DNA from: Hoplostethus atlanticus
Lineage: Eukaryota; Chordata; Actinopteri; Trachichthyiformes; Trachichthyidae
Reading direction: 5' to 3'
Assembly: GCA_034670405.1 (NCBI GenBank)
Contig: JAXDDX010000016.1
Location: forward strand, 888,501-952,500
Length of the DNA: 64,000 bases
Made by a program: the position numbers and the translations under genes. The stretch's first letter is position 1. Each line of letters opens with the position of its first letter. The notes below the pieces were generated by a model. The model worked only from the letters and a program-made list of their open reading frames with translations. It made no database searches and was not told where the DNA came from. Of this stretch, positions 26,201 to 37,100 are shown piece after piece.

Positions 26201-29031
26201 ATTAAATCCAAACTATCCCTCACTATTCAATGAGTAGTAGTGGTGCCTTTCATGACTGGTATTACTACTTTGGCAGTTTTAACTCCTGATCAATATGGCT
26301 ACCAGTTTGTATTGCTTCCACAACCCTACTTTCCATTGAGTATAAATTCATTGAATGAGTGGTTGTTGGATGTACATGTACTGGTGTGAAGTACCTCTCC
26401 TTCCAGGTGTGTGATGAGCACACTAATGTTGGGGATCATAAATTCAGGGCACCAGGGCACTGAGCTCAGAGAGGAAAGAGGCAAAGGCTTTGACCCCTGA
26501 TCCCTCTCTGGCGAGCTCTTCATTTGACTTCTGACCAATCTCCCTGAAGGAATGGGGAAAGTTGTAGCTTAATGGGTAGAGCATGACACCAAGACTGTCA
26601 GTGTTAGCTGTGCCACAAATGTACAAGGGGTGGACAAAATAACAGGAAACACCACATTTATATAAAAAAGGACTGATGTAACTAAATCACAATTACAAAA
26701 GGCAACAGGCATACAAGTTATTAGTACTAACCTTATTACTTCCCCTATGATGGCTCTAACTCCATACTCTGTGCTCCACACATACACAGCCTGGGCAAAC
26801 ACAGATGACAACTGTTCAAAGTGTTGCAGCAACTGGATCACCTTTACACTTGCACCTGTGGGGAGAGATGAAGTGAGATGGGTGGGAGAAATTTTGATGG
26901 TTATTAGGACAGAGCTGTATGCCTATGTCACAAAGAATTGTCAAAAAATAAAAAAAGACTCAGTCTTCTCTGCCATAGATGAAATGCAAATAACATTTAT
27001 TCTTAAATTCAGCACATGTACCCAGGAGGTGATTGTATTTCTTGACCAGCACCCCCAGCAGGTGGATAATGCCATCTCTGGTGGGTTTGCTCTTCACGTG
27101 GCTGATGGTTGGGTTCTCAAGCAGTTTGTAGCAGCAGCAGGTCACACAGCTACGGGTAACAAACACACAGAAAAGAAACAAAGGAAAAAAAAACAGGATT
27201 AGAGGTTATTTGCTTGGGGGACGTGCTGGTGTTGGCTCTTGCTGCTAACTAACCATTCAAAACCTGTTTGAAGAGCAGTTCTTTTGGTTAAAATCTGACA
27301 ATTAACTTCTAGCATGCAACATCAAGTGCTAAAATAATAATCATCAGTAATGTCGGAAACACACAGCATGTTCTCTAACACTAAAAATAAAAGCCAGAGG
27401 TTTCTGGTGGACACATAACAAAGCAATTTTAACTTTTTTAACCTTTACCTTATGAAAGTCTATGGTTGTGTGACCAGCCCAGTGAGCAAAGATCAGTAAT
27501 CCTGTACAGAGGCAAAGATCAATTCCATGCCCGCTTCTATTAAGATCACAATGATCAAACTAATAGAGTTCAGTCAGCTATGCCAGATCCTGTACCACGG
27601 TCCAGGTCTCCCTAGTCAGTGGAGTACCTGATGAACTCTTCCTCCACCAGAGAGAGGCTCCAGAGGGAACGGATGTCCAGCTGGAGGAGCTGGATTAGGG
27701 CCTGCAACACCCTCTCCCTCTCAGAGTCCCACTGCAGCAGCCCTTCTCCACCAGCCTTGCCTTTTTTACCAGCCTGCACAAGACAGACAAAACCTGATCA
27801 ATTTCAACAGTTCAGGCTTCTCAGAGACTGTACTTTTGAGTCCTGAGCAACAAAACAACCAATTAATACAATGTATGAATGCCCTCAGATTACCAAAGAC
27901 CAGTTCATAGCTGTCAAAAGGCCCTCAACATAGAGGCTGTACCTTCTTGCCACCTGATACATATACATTCATACAAATCACACACACACAAAGACAAACA
28001 AACTCCCACACACTGTCTGAAGCCTCCCACCTGTCCTTTCCCATTTCTGTTGGGGGGGCAGAGGATAAGGAAGGCTACTAGTCAACTGTGGGTGGGCCCT
28101 TACAGCAGTGCAGCAAAACTCCGCCACACTGCCAAGACTACCCACCTACCAGGAGGCTTAAGAGTACAATCCCTTGGCCTGACGGGCTCATACTTGCCAT
28201 GATCTCATCACTGGGCATTTATACATATCAGTGGAACAAAGAACATCATATCATAGGATATCCAATGCAAAAATATCTTAGACGTGTCTTCTAACAAACA
28301 TACCTTGCCAGGTGCTGTGACAATGCTCTGTCTATAGCAGTTGCTCTCAAGGTTCTCCGTCAGTTTGCAGAGTAGGAACACGCTCATTTTAACTGCATTT
28401 AGTTGCTCTTTGCGGTCTGCAGCCGAGAGGGAGGTGGAGAGGAGGAGCGAGGGCAGGGAAACTGCCAGGCCACTGACCACTTAAGAGAAAATAATTCAGA
28501 TGATGATTGATTACCCCAAAACAGCTTTTTTTTAAAACCATGATTCAAACTTTACGATTAAAAAAAATAAAAACAAACCTTGTATAAGTAATTCCAGCGT
28601 ATCCTCTTTCACACTCAACTCCACTGTGTTGCAGTGCCTTTAAAAAGAAAAGAAACCGGTAACTATTTTGCACTTTTACAAACATTGATAACAGCAGGAG
28701 GAAATTGCAATCAACACTCACTGTAGCACACTGTAGCCTATATCAAAGTGCTCCAAGACACACAAAGGTCCCTGGCTTCTCAATGCTACCTTGAAACCTG
28801 TGTGTGTGAGAAGGAGAAAGCTGAAACACGCCAGCCCAACTTAAGATGTTACAGAAAATCCTGAACAAAATAACACTTACAAATACATAATCTGGTTAAC
28901 GTTAACTACGTACTGTTGAGATGAGACGGCAGTTGTTTCGGAGAGACCACATCCTGGACAACATACTGGTTGATCCCCCCGGTCTTCACCAGGTCACCCA
29001 CGCACACAGGTACAAAAAAGTCCCACGACAT
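11286..29031 (-). CDS. ncapd2: condensin I subunit D2 (CAP-D2); three +1 frame breaks
   Basis: HEAT-repeat subunit of condensin I, needed for mitotic chromosome compaction. Thirty-one coding exons (minus): 28914-29031, 28722-28797, 28579-28637, 28304-28479, 27628-27773, 27022-27149, 26732-26855, 26395-26543, 25905-26102, 25677-25811, 25506-25594, 24368-24572, 24036-24154, 23292-23480, 23024-23198, 22237-22321, 21893-22029, 20792-20924, 19331-19406, 18964-19179, 18634-18794, 17480-17591, 17202-17325, 16816-16971, 15050-15227, 14847-14941, 14592-14672, 13802-13985, 13447-13612, 13199-13319, 11286-11362. Discounting three extra bases (about 26447-26449, 25583-25584, 13266-13271) gives 1394 residues, close to the human protein (about 1400). 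The conserved cnd1 core (PIVRAN, LGDLTVRFPN) is in exons 23-25. The acidic tail SSDEEEDEDE ends in RRARL. The intron after 13802 has a GC donor. Poly(A) signal at 11107-11112; a non-coding first exon lies near 29395-29520. Confidence 0.96.
12207..12835 (+). mobile_element. 5'-truncated LINE (L2/Rex-like) 3' end
   Basis: The plus strand carries decayed reverse-transcriptase C-terminal coding: VQNAAARILTKTRKFNHITP, then after frame breaks a KSLHGMAPSYLSDLI-like block. A G/T-rich 3' UTR follows, ending in GTAACGGTGATTAAGGGC. Stops and shifts show it is dead. The exact clade (L2, CR1 or Rex) is inferred. It lies in the last ncapd2 intron, antisense to the gene. Confidence 0.75.
18381..18556. mobile_element. 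fragment of a TTAA-type DNA transposon
   Basis: The right edge (ggggtgaactattcctttaa) matches an end sequence that I know as very common in fish DNA elements inserting at TTAA. No matching left end was found, so this is a partial copy inside an ncapd2 intron. Confidence 0.35.
19980..20697. mobile_element. non-autonomous hAT-type element with 8-bp target duplication
   Basis: A 702-bp unit (19988-20689) is bounded by the direct repeat ACTCTGCC at 19980-19987 and 20690-20697. Its ends are imperfect inverted repeats (TAGGGGTGGGCAGTAT at left; complement of TAGGGCTCGGCGGTAT at right). Eight-base duplications are typical of hAT transposons. It has no transposase reading frame. It sits in the ncapd2 intron between exons 18 and 19. 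Confidence 0.8.
21660..21785 (-). ncRNA. candidate H/ACA-like intronic RNA, copy A
   Basis: One of three related elements in ncapd2 introns, in transcript orientation, starting 107 nt after the donor of exon 17. The 5' end reads GCCCTGTGATGAG. The 3' part has a stem GCAGUG/UGCUGC, then exactly 15 nt, then the terminal ACAGTG (ACA plus 3 nt). The 5' hairpin can close CCCU/AGGG where copy B has CCCA/UGGG. I see no clear hinge box (ANANNA), so the assignment rests on the 3' hairpin and on conservation between copies. It could instead be a dispersed repeat. Confidence 0.5.
25298..25429 (-). ncRNA. candidate H/ACA-like intronic RNA, copy B
   Basis: Related to copies A and C; begins 76 nt after the donor of exon 11. 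The 5' end is GCCCAGTGATGAG and can close with UGGGU to form a first hairpin. In the 3' half the lower stem GGCUGGU/GCCCGCC (one mismatch) and upper stem GUAGAG/CUCUGC enclose an internal loop. The ACA box (ACAGTG) follows the upper stem by exactly 15 nt. Size (132 nt) and order fit an H/ACA guide RNA. The hinge box is not evident and no target is claimed. Confidence 0.5.
28084..28216 (-). ncRNA. candidate H/ACA-like intronic RNA, copy C
   Basis: Related to copies A and B; begins 87 nt after the donor of exon 4. The 5' end is GCCCAGTGATGAG. The lower stem GGUGGGU/GCCCACC pairs without mismatch and differs from copy B by a paired C-G to U-A change. The upper stem GCAGUGUGGC/GCUGCACUGC is 10 bp. 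ACAGTT follows the upper stem by exactly 15 nt. The middle third is the most diverged of the three copies. Confidence 0.5.
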
Positions 29032-29511
29032 ACCTGTATTAGCAAAAGAGCAAAATTACCTTTCTAACAAACAAACTTAGCTTGTGTTTGGTTACATAAA
29101 TACACCACTAAAATTATGTTAGCTAACGTTAAGTTACATTAATTACGTCAGTTCGCAAACGTTAGACATAACAAACTTAGACATGGCAAACTTTAACCAG
29201 CGGTTTCGGTAACGAAACGTTACATTTTGGGTTGTGGATGAGACATGAGACAACAGCTAACGTTGGCTAAGTTAGCAAGCTATAGCGCAACTCGGTAGTT
29301 GTATTACTTCCACGCAACAATATCCAACAATCATGTGGCTGAGTATAACTAATTGTGCTCAGGTTAAATAAATAAATAAAAACATGCTCACCAGTAATCC
29401 TTGATGTGCTGCTAGCCGCAATTTCGACCTCTGAAGACAAAGTTGTAGGCTGCTCTATCCACTGGCTACAAACGGTTTGAAACCAAAGCTTTTGAAATTC
29501 GTTTAGACATC

Positions 29512-29536
29512 GCGCCAAACTGAAACGTTGACGTCA
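29512..29536 (-). promoter_or_regulatory. ncapd2: E2F-like and CRE-like sites at the ncapd2 promoter
   Basis: TTTGGCGC (minus strand, 29512-29519) fits an E2F site. The palindrome TGACGTCA (29529-29536) is a full CRE. Both lie just outside the inferred non-coding first exon. E2F control suits a mitotic gene; binding itself is inferred. Confidence 0.45.
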
Positions 29537-30405
29537 CATATATGCGTCCTGGTTGGCCCACTCCTTTACCCCCTCCTAGGGAAAGAGTGCCGCCTAGTGG
29601 AGGACTGTGAAGACTGCAGTATGAAGTTACAACACAGCTGGCAAGGCAGACATAAAACATATTCTCTTTTTAATTGTATGTAAGGCTAAACAGAGGCAAA
29701 GGACCACACAGGCAAAGTTTTTGAGGTAGTAGCTGTATTCAAATAATTGAAAACACAATCACCCCCTCTCCCTTGTACCAATGTTTCAGCTACAGAAATG
29801 GCACACACCACTCAATCAAATGTTAAAATGAAATGGTTCAACTCACTACCACAGATAACGAATACGGTCAGGATACAGCATTGGTCTTCATATTCTTTTA
29901 GTCTGCTTGTTATACTTTCATAATAAAGCTAGTGTTCTAAGACGAAGCACAAGAAACTAACTATCCAACAAAGCATACAATAATCCATGGCCAAATGCTT
30001 TCAGAGAAAATACTCTAATTTTGCAGACTTATACATGAATACAGTATCATGGAAACTAGAACTGTCAAACCACTGGGGGCAATTGTAGTGTTTATTGTTC
30101 ACGTGTAAAGCAAAATGTAAAAAAAAACAACAGAAAATATCACAATAAGAGCACCAAAAGTAACTACAAAATCAAATCAATGTCAACCATTTCAAAAATC
30201 AATATTTAAATACATTTGTAACCATGACTCTCCTTCACACACTGCATCAGACCAAGGCAATCAAATACGTAAACCAAAAAAGCACCAAAATGTTAAGGAA
30301 AATGAGAAAAAAAAATACTAATAATCAATGTAGAAAATACTACTCTTCCCATTTTCCATCTATCTGATTGGTGCCCATCTTTTGTTCCAGGATAACCAGG
30401 TGTTT

Positions 30406-31415
30406 TTATTTTCTCTTTCTGTCTTGAGAGCAGCGTGGACAATACCTGCATGGCAAGAAATAAAATGACAGCATACAAATTTTGTTAACTGACCTTAATC
30501 AGTAACAATTATTTTATTGCACACATTGAGGGTTTGCAGGTTATAGCCTCCATTCAGTTAGTGAGTTGCTTACCATTTTCCTCTTGGTTTGGTTGTCAAG
30601 CCCACGCATGCAAAATGGAACCACTCAATAGAACACTGGAAACAATCAAGACAATATCAGATATCAAGTAAATTCTCCTGCAAAGTGACAAGTTGAAATA
30701 GACAAACAATTGAAATCACATGATCAATGTGATCATCGTTTGGATGGCCCATTTACATTAACTGAGTGAAACTCAAAGGGGATCATGAATGAAACTCACA
30801 TCAGTGTTGTCACAGCCTATCATCTCGCCATAAGAGACCTGATGACACAGACAGTAGGTGGGTTCATTGGGGTCCACCGGCATGTCCAGCACATCAGATG
30901 GGTGCACATTCCCAAAGTTGGAAGTAGGGGTGTTGAATTCCCCTCTGATAATGGAAAGAAAGTGTGTGAGAATTAGATTAAGTATAACATATCAACTACA
31001 AACATGCACAGCAAATAGATACGAAACGTACGGTTGGAGGAGTTTCACTTTCTTCTGTGCAGTCTTGGGACTGCCATCTTCATCCGAACTCTTCACTTTA
31101 GACCTAGTTTTAGCCACCTTCTTTTCCTTCTGCCTGGAGTCACCTGAAATTACAAAAATAATTTATTCTAACACTCAATTTGTAGGTATCTATTGTAACA
31201 GCCCTCAGTGTAATAAAAACTTAGATAGAGTGGACACATACTTTTCTTTCCCTTACTGGAGGTGGAATCATAATCCGTGCTCTCAATCTGCTTTTCCTTC
31301 AAGTCAGCCTCAAACCGGGCCAGGTCTGTGTCCAGGCGTCTAATGTGCTTGTCGACCTGCAGAAAAATAATTCAAGCTCAGCAGACCCTAAGTGGTGCAT
31401 GTACCAATTCAGCAT

Positions 31416-31448
<33 letters not shown>

Positions 31449-33434
31449 ACATGAGGTAGAACCAGGATGTACAGCGGATGGATGGCATATTTACATATAT
31501 ACAAGTTTAACCAGGTATAAGGACTGGGAAGAGCAGCTTGTGAATGAATGCATGGTAAATATATACAGACGTAATAAATGTGAAAGGGAATGAGATTGAA
31601 TAAAGTGCAGGGCAATGAATAACTGTGAAAGGGAATGAATAAAGTGCAGTGCAGTGAAATGAATGTGAAAGCGAATGGATAAAGTGCAGGGTGATAGGTG
31701 ATAAGTGGTGAGGAGCAAAACAATCCTCAGTTGAGCTGTAGAGGGGGAGGGGGAGGCGTTAAAAAGTCTGATGGCGGCCAGCAGGAAAGACTTCCCGTAG
31801 CGCTCTCTTTCCCACCGTGGTGGGATCAGTCTATGGCTAAATAAGCTCCACTGCGCCATGACCATGGCATGGAGGGGGTGGGAGACATTATCCATGATGG
31901 CCAGCAGTTTGGCCAGCATCCTTCTCTCTGCCACCTCCTCCAGGGTGTCCAGGTTAATCCCCACGACAGAGCCAGCCTTCCTGATCAGTTTGTTCAGTCT
32001 GTTGGCATCCCTGGCTCTGGTGTTAGCACCCCAACACACCCTGGCTCTGGTGTTAGCACCCCAACACACCCTGGCTCTGGTGTTAGCACCCCAACACACC
32101 ACCACAAAGACGATGCAGAACTGCATATGTTGAAGTACCTATCTCATAATATTAGTTTTTTTCCAGTCATACTAACCATCTCATAGGTCTGCATGGCCAG
32201 TTGCACCTTATCATCTCCAAACTCCTTGCATTTACTGTATGATTGCTGAATCTGCCTCAGTATGGAGAGCTTCTGCTCAGAGGAAAGAGTCCTGGCATTG
32301 GATGTGTACTCTTTAGCCAGGGAGTCTATCTGTCCCTTTAAATCTATAGGAGAGACAAGAAGAGAAACCTCTGTAACACATGTGATGCAACTTCACTGTA
32401 TACATTCAATATTTATCAGGACAGACGTTCCCAAATGCTAAACTTTTTTATTGACAATATGCTGTAATACTAGTATCAAAGTGTTGATGTACATGGAAGG
32501 ATAATCATATGAATATGCCTACAAACAGCCTATGTTGAGTAACACCTTATACAGGACATAGCTATGGCCAGGAATATTTTGTGCATGGAAACACACTCAC
32601 TATTTTTGTGAGGCCCCATTGACAATGCTCATGAATTCCATACAATCAGAGTATCTCTAAGATCAAAATGACATGTTGACAAGTTATGTTCAGGTAGTAC
32701 TTATTTACTACTATTCTAATTTAGATGTTGTAATTTTATCCCCTAACCGTAAATAATATAAAAGTGGCACGATGTGCTTTAACAGGTACAACGATAGATG
32801 TAAAATGGAGTGAAGATGACGAATTCATATTATCCAGTGAGTTCAAATTCACATCCAGATTCCAGTCTCTTGTTCTCACCCTCTGTGCGTTGATCTAGAT
32901 CCCTCATCAAATTGAAGTTTCTCTGCAATTCGAAGGGCAGGTTTTCTATGCCTGGTGTAGAGGAGGGAAAGATTACAAAGAACTGAATCCTAGTTTCCTT
33001 GGGACCAACATGCAATGGTGCTAGACAAGCTGGCAAACCATGCTGTGCTGCTCATTTATAACGTTCGCTGTTAAAATTGCCCTTTTAAGGCATTGTAGTA
33101 TACACCAATGGGCAACGAAATAATCAACGCTGCTTAATAAGTGAAGTTAAGTAGTTTAGCAAGGCTGGTAGGTGTACTGTACGATCCCAAAATGCAACCC
33201 TTCTCCGCTACAGTGCGATGCGTTATTCCAGCAAATAGACTGTGCCTAGAAACCGTTGATCATTATTTAACATCAAGATTACTCTGTTCACAACGCGGCT
33301 CGACTATGAATTACACTACACAATGAAGAAACAAAGTGTCAAATAAAGGTAGGTTTAAATATTTCCCAACAATATGTTAAGACGATAAATAGCTCACTGT
33401 CTAAATAGTGCTCCAAGTACATCCCCGCCGCCAT
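30406..33434 (-). CDS. ing4: inhibitor of growth protein 4
   Basis: Chromatin reader of the HBO1 histone acetyltransferase complex; binds trimethylated H3K4 through its PHD finger. Eight coding exons (minus): 33398-33434, 32880-32951, 32177-32343, 31242-31356, 31032-31143, 30800-30944, 30574-30635, 30406-30445; 249 codons plus stop, the same length as human ING4. The ING N-terminal coiled-coil region ([20 protein letters not shown]) fills exons 1-4 and is followed by a lysine-rich nuclear localisation stretch ([14 protein letters not shown]). The C4HC3 PHD finger lies at about residues 196-245, with [29 protein letters not shown] and WYCPRC. The C terminus is the basic RKRK. Poly(A) signal at 30091-30096. 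A LINE fragment occupies the intron after exon 3. The paralogue ING5 is less likely given the fit to ING4 in the middle region. Confidence 0.96.
31416..31446. repeat. (TAGA)n microsatellite
   Basis: About eight TAGA units abut the 3' end of the minus-strand LINE fragment next to it. They may have arisen from that element's tail. Confidence 0.9.
31448..32120 (-). mobile_element. LINE 3' fragment in ing4 intron
   Basis: The minus strand codes for the C-terminal end of a non-LTR retrotransposon reverse transcriptase ([39 protein letters not shown] and [16 protein letters not shown] blocks). A low-complexity tail and (TCTA)n follow. Catalytic domains are absent (5' truncated). The clade is not settled. 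Confidence 0.8.
32009..32100. repeat. three tandem copies of a 30-bp unit
   Basis: The unit ccctggctctggtgttagca plus ccccaacaca is repeated three times without change at the upstream edge of the LINE fragment. The perfect identity points to recent expansion or an assembly effect. Confidence 0.9.
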
Positions 33435-34140
33435 CTTGGAAAATGTAAACAACACATCTTCCGGTCAAAAAGCAAGCGCTCTGATTGGCTGTTAACTGAT
33501 ACACATGGAGGGACGGAACTCGTGGTGAAAAAACTGTGAAGACGGGTTTTACATCAATCCCCTGCTCAGATCCCATCTAAACACATTTTGGCTTGTCGGA
33601 AAACTCGACCCTACAATGCTAGCAGCAATGAAGAGGTACCTGCAAGCGAGTTAACTGTACATTTCAAGTAACTGGATGACCTGGATTTATGCATCTAATA
33701 TACTGTATATATGATTTTTCTTATAATAAAACAATAGACAAAAGTGATTAGAAAAAATCTGAAAAGATTTTGTCTCACAGATTTTATTATAGTTATAACA
33801 TCCTATCATTTGAGACAATGGACAAACAAAATCAATACAGATTAATACAAATTAAAAAATAAGGAAGAGGTTCACAATAACAAATAGTGTGAGCTTTGTG
33901 GACCAGTCCAATCCATCTGTACAGCATCATCTCACAATCCTATCTGAATGAATATGTCTGGTCTGAAAAGACAGAAATGTACTCAAGAAACTTTAGGGTC
34001 TGGCCTAACTAGATTCAACCCAGAGCACACCAATCTGAAAACACCTCAGCTGAAGGGAAGGGGATCTGGGTACTTTTGAGGTAAGCATGCTCTAGAAAGC
34101 TCTTACATAATCTAGTACATTCTAACAAACTGTACACATT

Positions 34141-37100
34141 TTACTGTACAGCCTCTTGATTTTGCAGAATTTTCTTCAGCTTTTTGAATTTATTCTTCCC
34201 CATTCTGTTTTTTTGCTTCATGGGGGACTTTCTGTTTTTATCCTGCTTTTTCTCAAATCGACTCCCTTCCTTTTTTTCAGCTCCTGATGCTTTAGTCTCC
34301 GCAGCAGACTTCTTGCCCTCTGCTTTTTTCACAGTCTGTCCATCCATCTTGGCAATCTTTGCCTTTTTTGGTCCAGTGGGCAAGTCTTTTTTGCCCTTTG
34401 GCTGTTTGTTTGACATTTTCTTGGCTGCTGTTCCATTGGCTTGGGCTTTTTGCTGCGGGGCGCCTGCCTTGCCAGGGACAATCTTCTTGGTTTTGTCCCT
34501 TTTGGATGGTTTCTCATCAGAAGTGTCTGTAACTACCATCGCATCAGAAGTCTCCGCTTCCTCTTCTTCTTCTTCTTCTACTAAATAAGTGACAGACACA
34601 GACTGTTAGGATGAGGTCTTGTTCTCTAGCATGATGAAAGTTGCCATGTACTCACAATAGAAAATGTTACCTTTTCCTGTTGGTGCAGTTGGAATTGTGT
34701 TTGAGAACTTCTTCAGCTTGGCCACAAAGAAACCGTCCATGTTGTGAGAATGAGGATAAAATCGTCGAGAGAGGCGGAGAGTAGGATGGAATCTACGTTC
34801 CTTGAACCTGAATGGATGGAGAAATAAATGAGAGGTTGAGACTGACAGTACCTGCATTTCAATGCTTTCTAAAAACATGGTAGCTTATTTACCTGGTGAA
34901 ACCCTCGTTGCCAAAGTCAAGTCCAGCGGGAACTAATTTGACATTCCTTTTCTTTAGTGCGTAGTCCACCACCCACTCATTCTCCTCCACCTAGTGGGAC
35001 ACACTTTGGTTACTACTTAAGTCCTCCAGAACCCCCCCTCCACCATCTATAGCCCAATAGTTACAGAAAAGTGTTAACTTCTCACATATACATACCATGA
35101 TTGAGCATGTGCAGTAGACCAGATATCCCCCTGTAGAGGACTCAGCGTTCACAGAGTCGATAGCAGAAAGAATCAGCTCCTTCTGCAGGTGGGCAGAGCG
35201 CTGGATGTCTGCCTCATCCTACCAGGAGCCAGGAAGATAAGAGGCAATAGTATTAAGCTACTATTAACTAAACTTAGTGTTTCTATGGGTGTATATGCCA
35301 AGACAGTCAACAGTGCTGTACCTTACTGGTCTTCACAGCTGGATCTTTAGAGATGACTCCTGTGCCTGAACATGGGGCATCAAGCAGCACTCTATCAAAT
35401 CCACCCATTACCTGTAAGCAAAATATTCACCAAGTCAGCAGACTATACAGAGCTCTGTAATCTGTACCAGAGATATCTCTGCTCAATAGATGCATGCGTA
35501 TGACTATGCATATCACATTACCTTTGGGAACTGCCTGCCGTCGTAGTTGCAGACCACCGTGTTGGTGACCCCCAGACGGTGGATGTTTCCCACCACACTC
35601 TTCAGCCTAGCAGCGTTGGCGTCGTTAGCCACTACCATCCCTGTGTTTCTCATCAGCTGAGCTAAGGGCGACATTTTCCCATATGCAATTAAATACATTT
35701 TATTTCCATGTGATAAATCTTTGTATTTGCCGCACAGGGAAGGGATTACACAGTGCACAACTCTTCATAACAAGGGATTGTGACTAGTGGCTAGACAACA
35801 AGGTTCTGGAGACAGACATATGAGCTACATAACTACACAAACAAAGTGTCAACTTACCAATATAGGTGGTCTTGCCGCCTGGAGCTGAACTCATGTCCAA
35901 CACAGACTCGCCCTCCTGAGGAGAGAGCGCCATGACTGGGAGAAAACTGGAGGCTCCTTGCAGCATGTATTGACCAGCCAGGTACTCTGGGGTAGCACCT
36001 GGTAAAACACATGGCTGCGGTTACATTATGCTGTTTTTCAACCCCAGGAAGTCTGCGTTCACAAACAGTTGTATGCAAAAGTTTGGGCACCCCTGGTCAA
36101 ATTGCATGTTTTCTGAATCTCTAAGTGAAAAGAAACACAACCTCTGCACAGTACAAACTTAAACATGATATGTTTTTACACATTTTAATGCACAATTACT
36201 ATTTATTTTCTGAATTTAACAGATTTAAAAAAAGAAACAGTAAATGAGGCATGTGCAAAGTTTGGGCACCTCTCATCTTATTCAATGTGACTACCTCATC
36301 GTGCAATAGTCTAAAGCACTACTGGACTCTTACCTTACCTCCCCTACAGCTGCACCATACTGTATGTATATAATGAATGAGTATGTGTAGAGCAATGTGT
36401 GTAGTCTATTCTCAAATGTGTGTGCAGTCCTGTAGTCTTTGTACCATTTGTCAGTATTTACTCTGTATCTGCACCAATGTCACAATTTGTCAAGACTGCC
36501 TGTACATTTACTGGTACTGGCATTTATTTCTGATTAATATAAGGCTAGATAAACAGATACTTGTGCATTGATGCATAAAGTAAAACAATGCACATGTTGC
36601 AAGACACTACTTATGAACACTCACGATTTTACAGACACTCAAATGTTCATATATTCTCTCATTACTTAATGTGCATCGCTTGGTTTACACGAATGTACTG
36701 AAACTTACCAATGGGTACTGAAGAGTCGAAGATGACCAAACCCACTTTTGACCATTTCCCCAGTGGATCAAGGTTCACTCCTCTGTTGATCAAGGCCTAT
36801 GCAAGGAAACACATGGATCACTCAGTCTGACAGGTCAAGTTTCATTGTTAACCTTTTCGTTAGAGTTGAGCTGAGAGTGTAATGGTATTAAGTGTGGGGG
36901 CGACATGACAATGTGACATCACCAGTTCAATTTCTCTCAGATTGACCCCACAAAGAGACTGTGGACATTGTTACATTATATTAACCTACAATTTGCGTGT
37001 AATTTCCATTCATAACTTTCCATTCACTGCTTTCTGAAAATATTGTGATAGGATATTTCGTCCATATCGCCCACCCCTGGTGGTTACCTGCGCCAGGTCC

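Noticed and set aside
21660-28216. Reading the three intronic elements as box C/D snoRNAs because of GTGATGA near the 5' end
   Set aside because: No box D (CTGA) lies at the 3' ends. The conserved 3' end is ACA plus three bases, which fits H/ACA better.
11286-29031. A counterpart of SCARNA10, which I recall as hosted by human NCAPD2
   Set aside because: I could not recognise it by eye in the introns; a model search would be needed.
29477-29518. ATG at 29518 as ncapd2 start
   Set aside because: The frame ends after 14 codons. The conserved start is in the next exon (29031, MSWDFF).
31491-32126. 211-codon frame on the minus strand in the ing4 intron
   Set aside because: It is the end of a LINE plus the 30-bp repeat, not a host gene or ing4 exon.
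34184-34588. Phe/Leu-rich plus-strand frame
   Set aside because: Antisense of the lysine-rich nop2 C-terminal exon.
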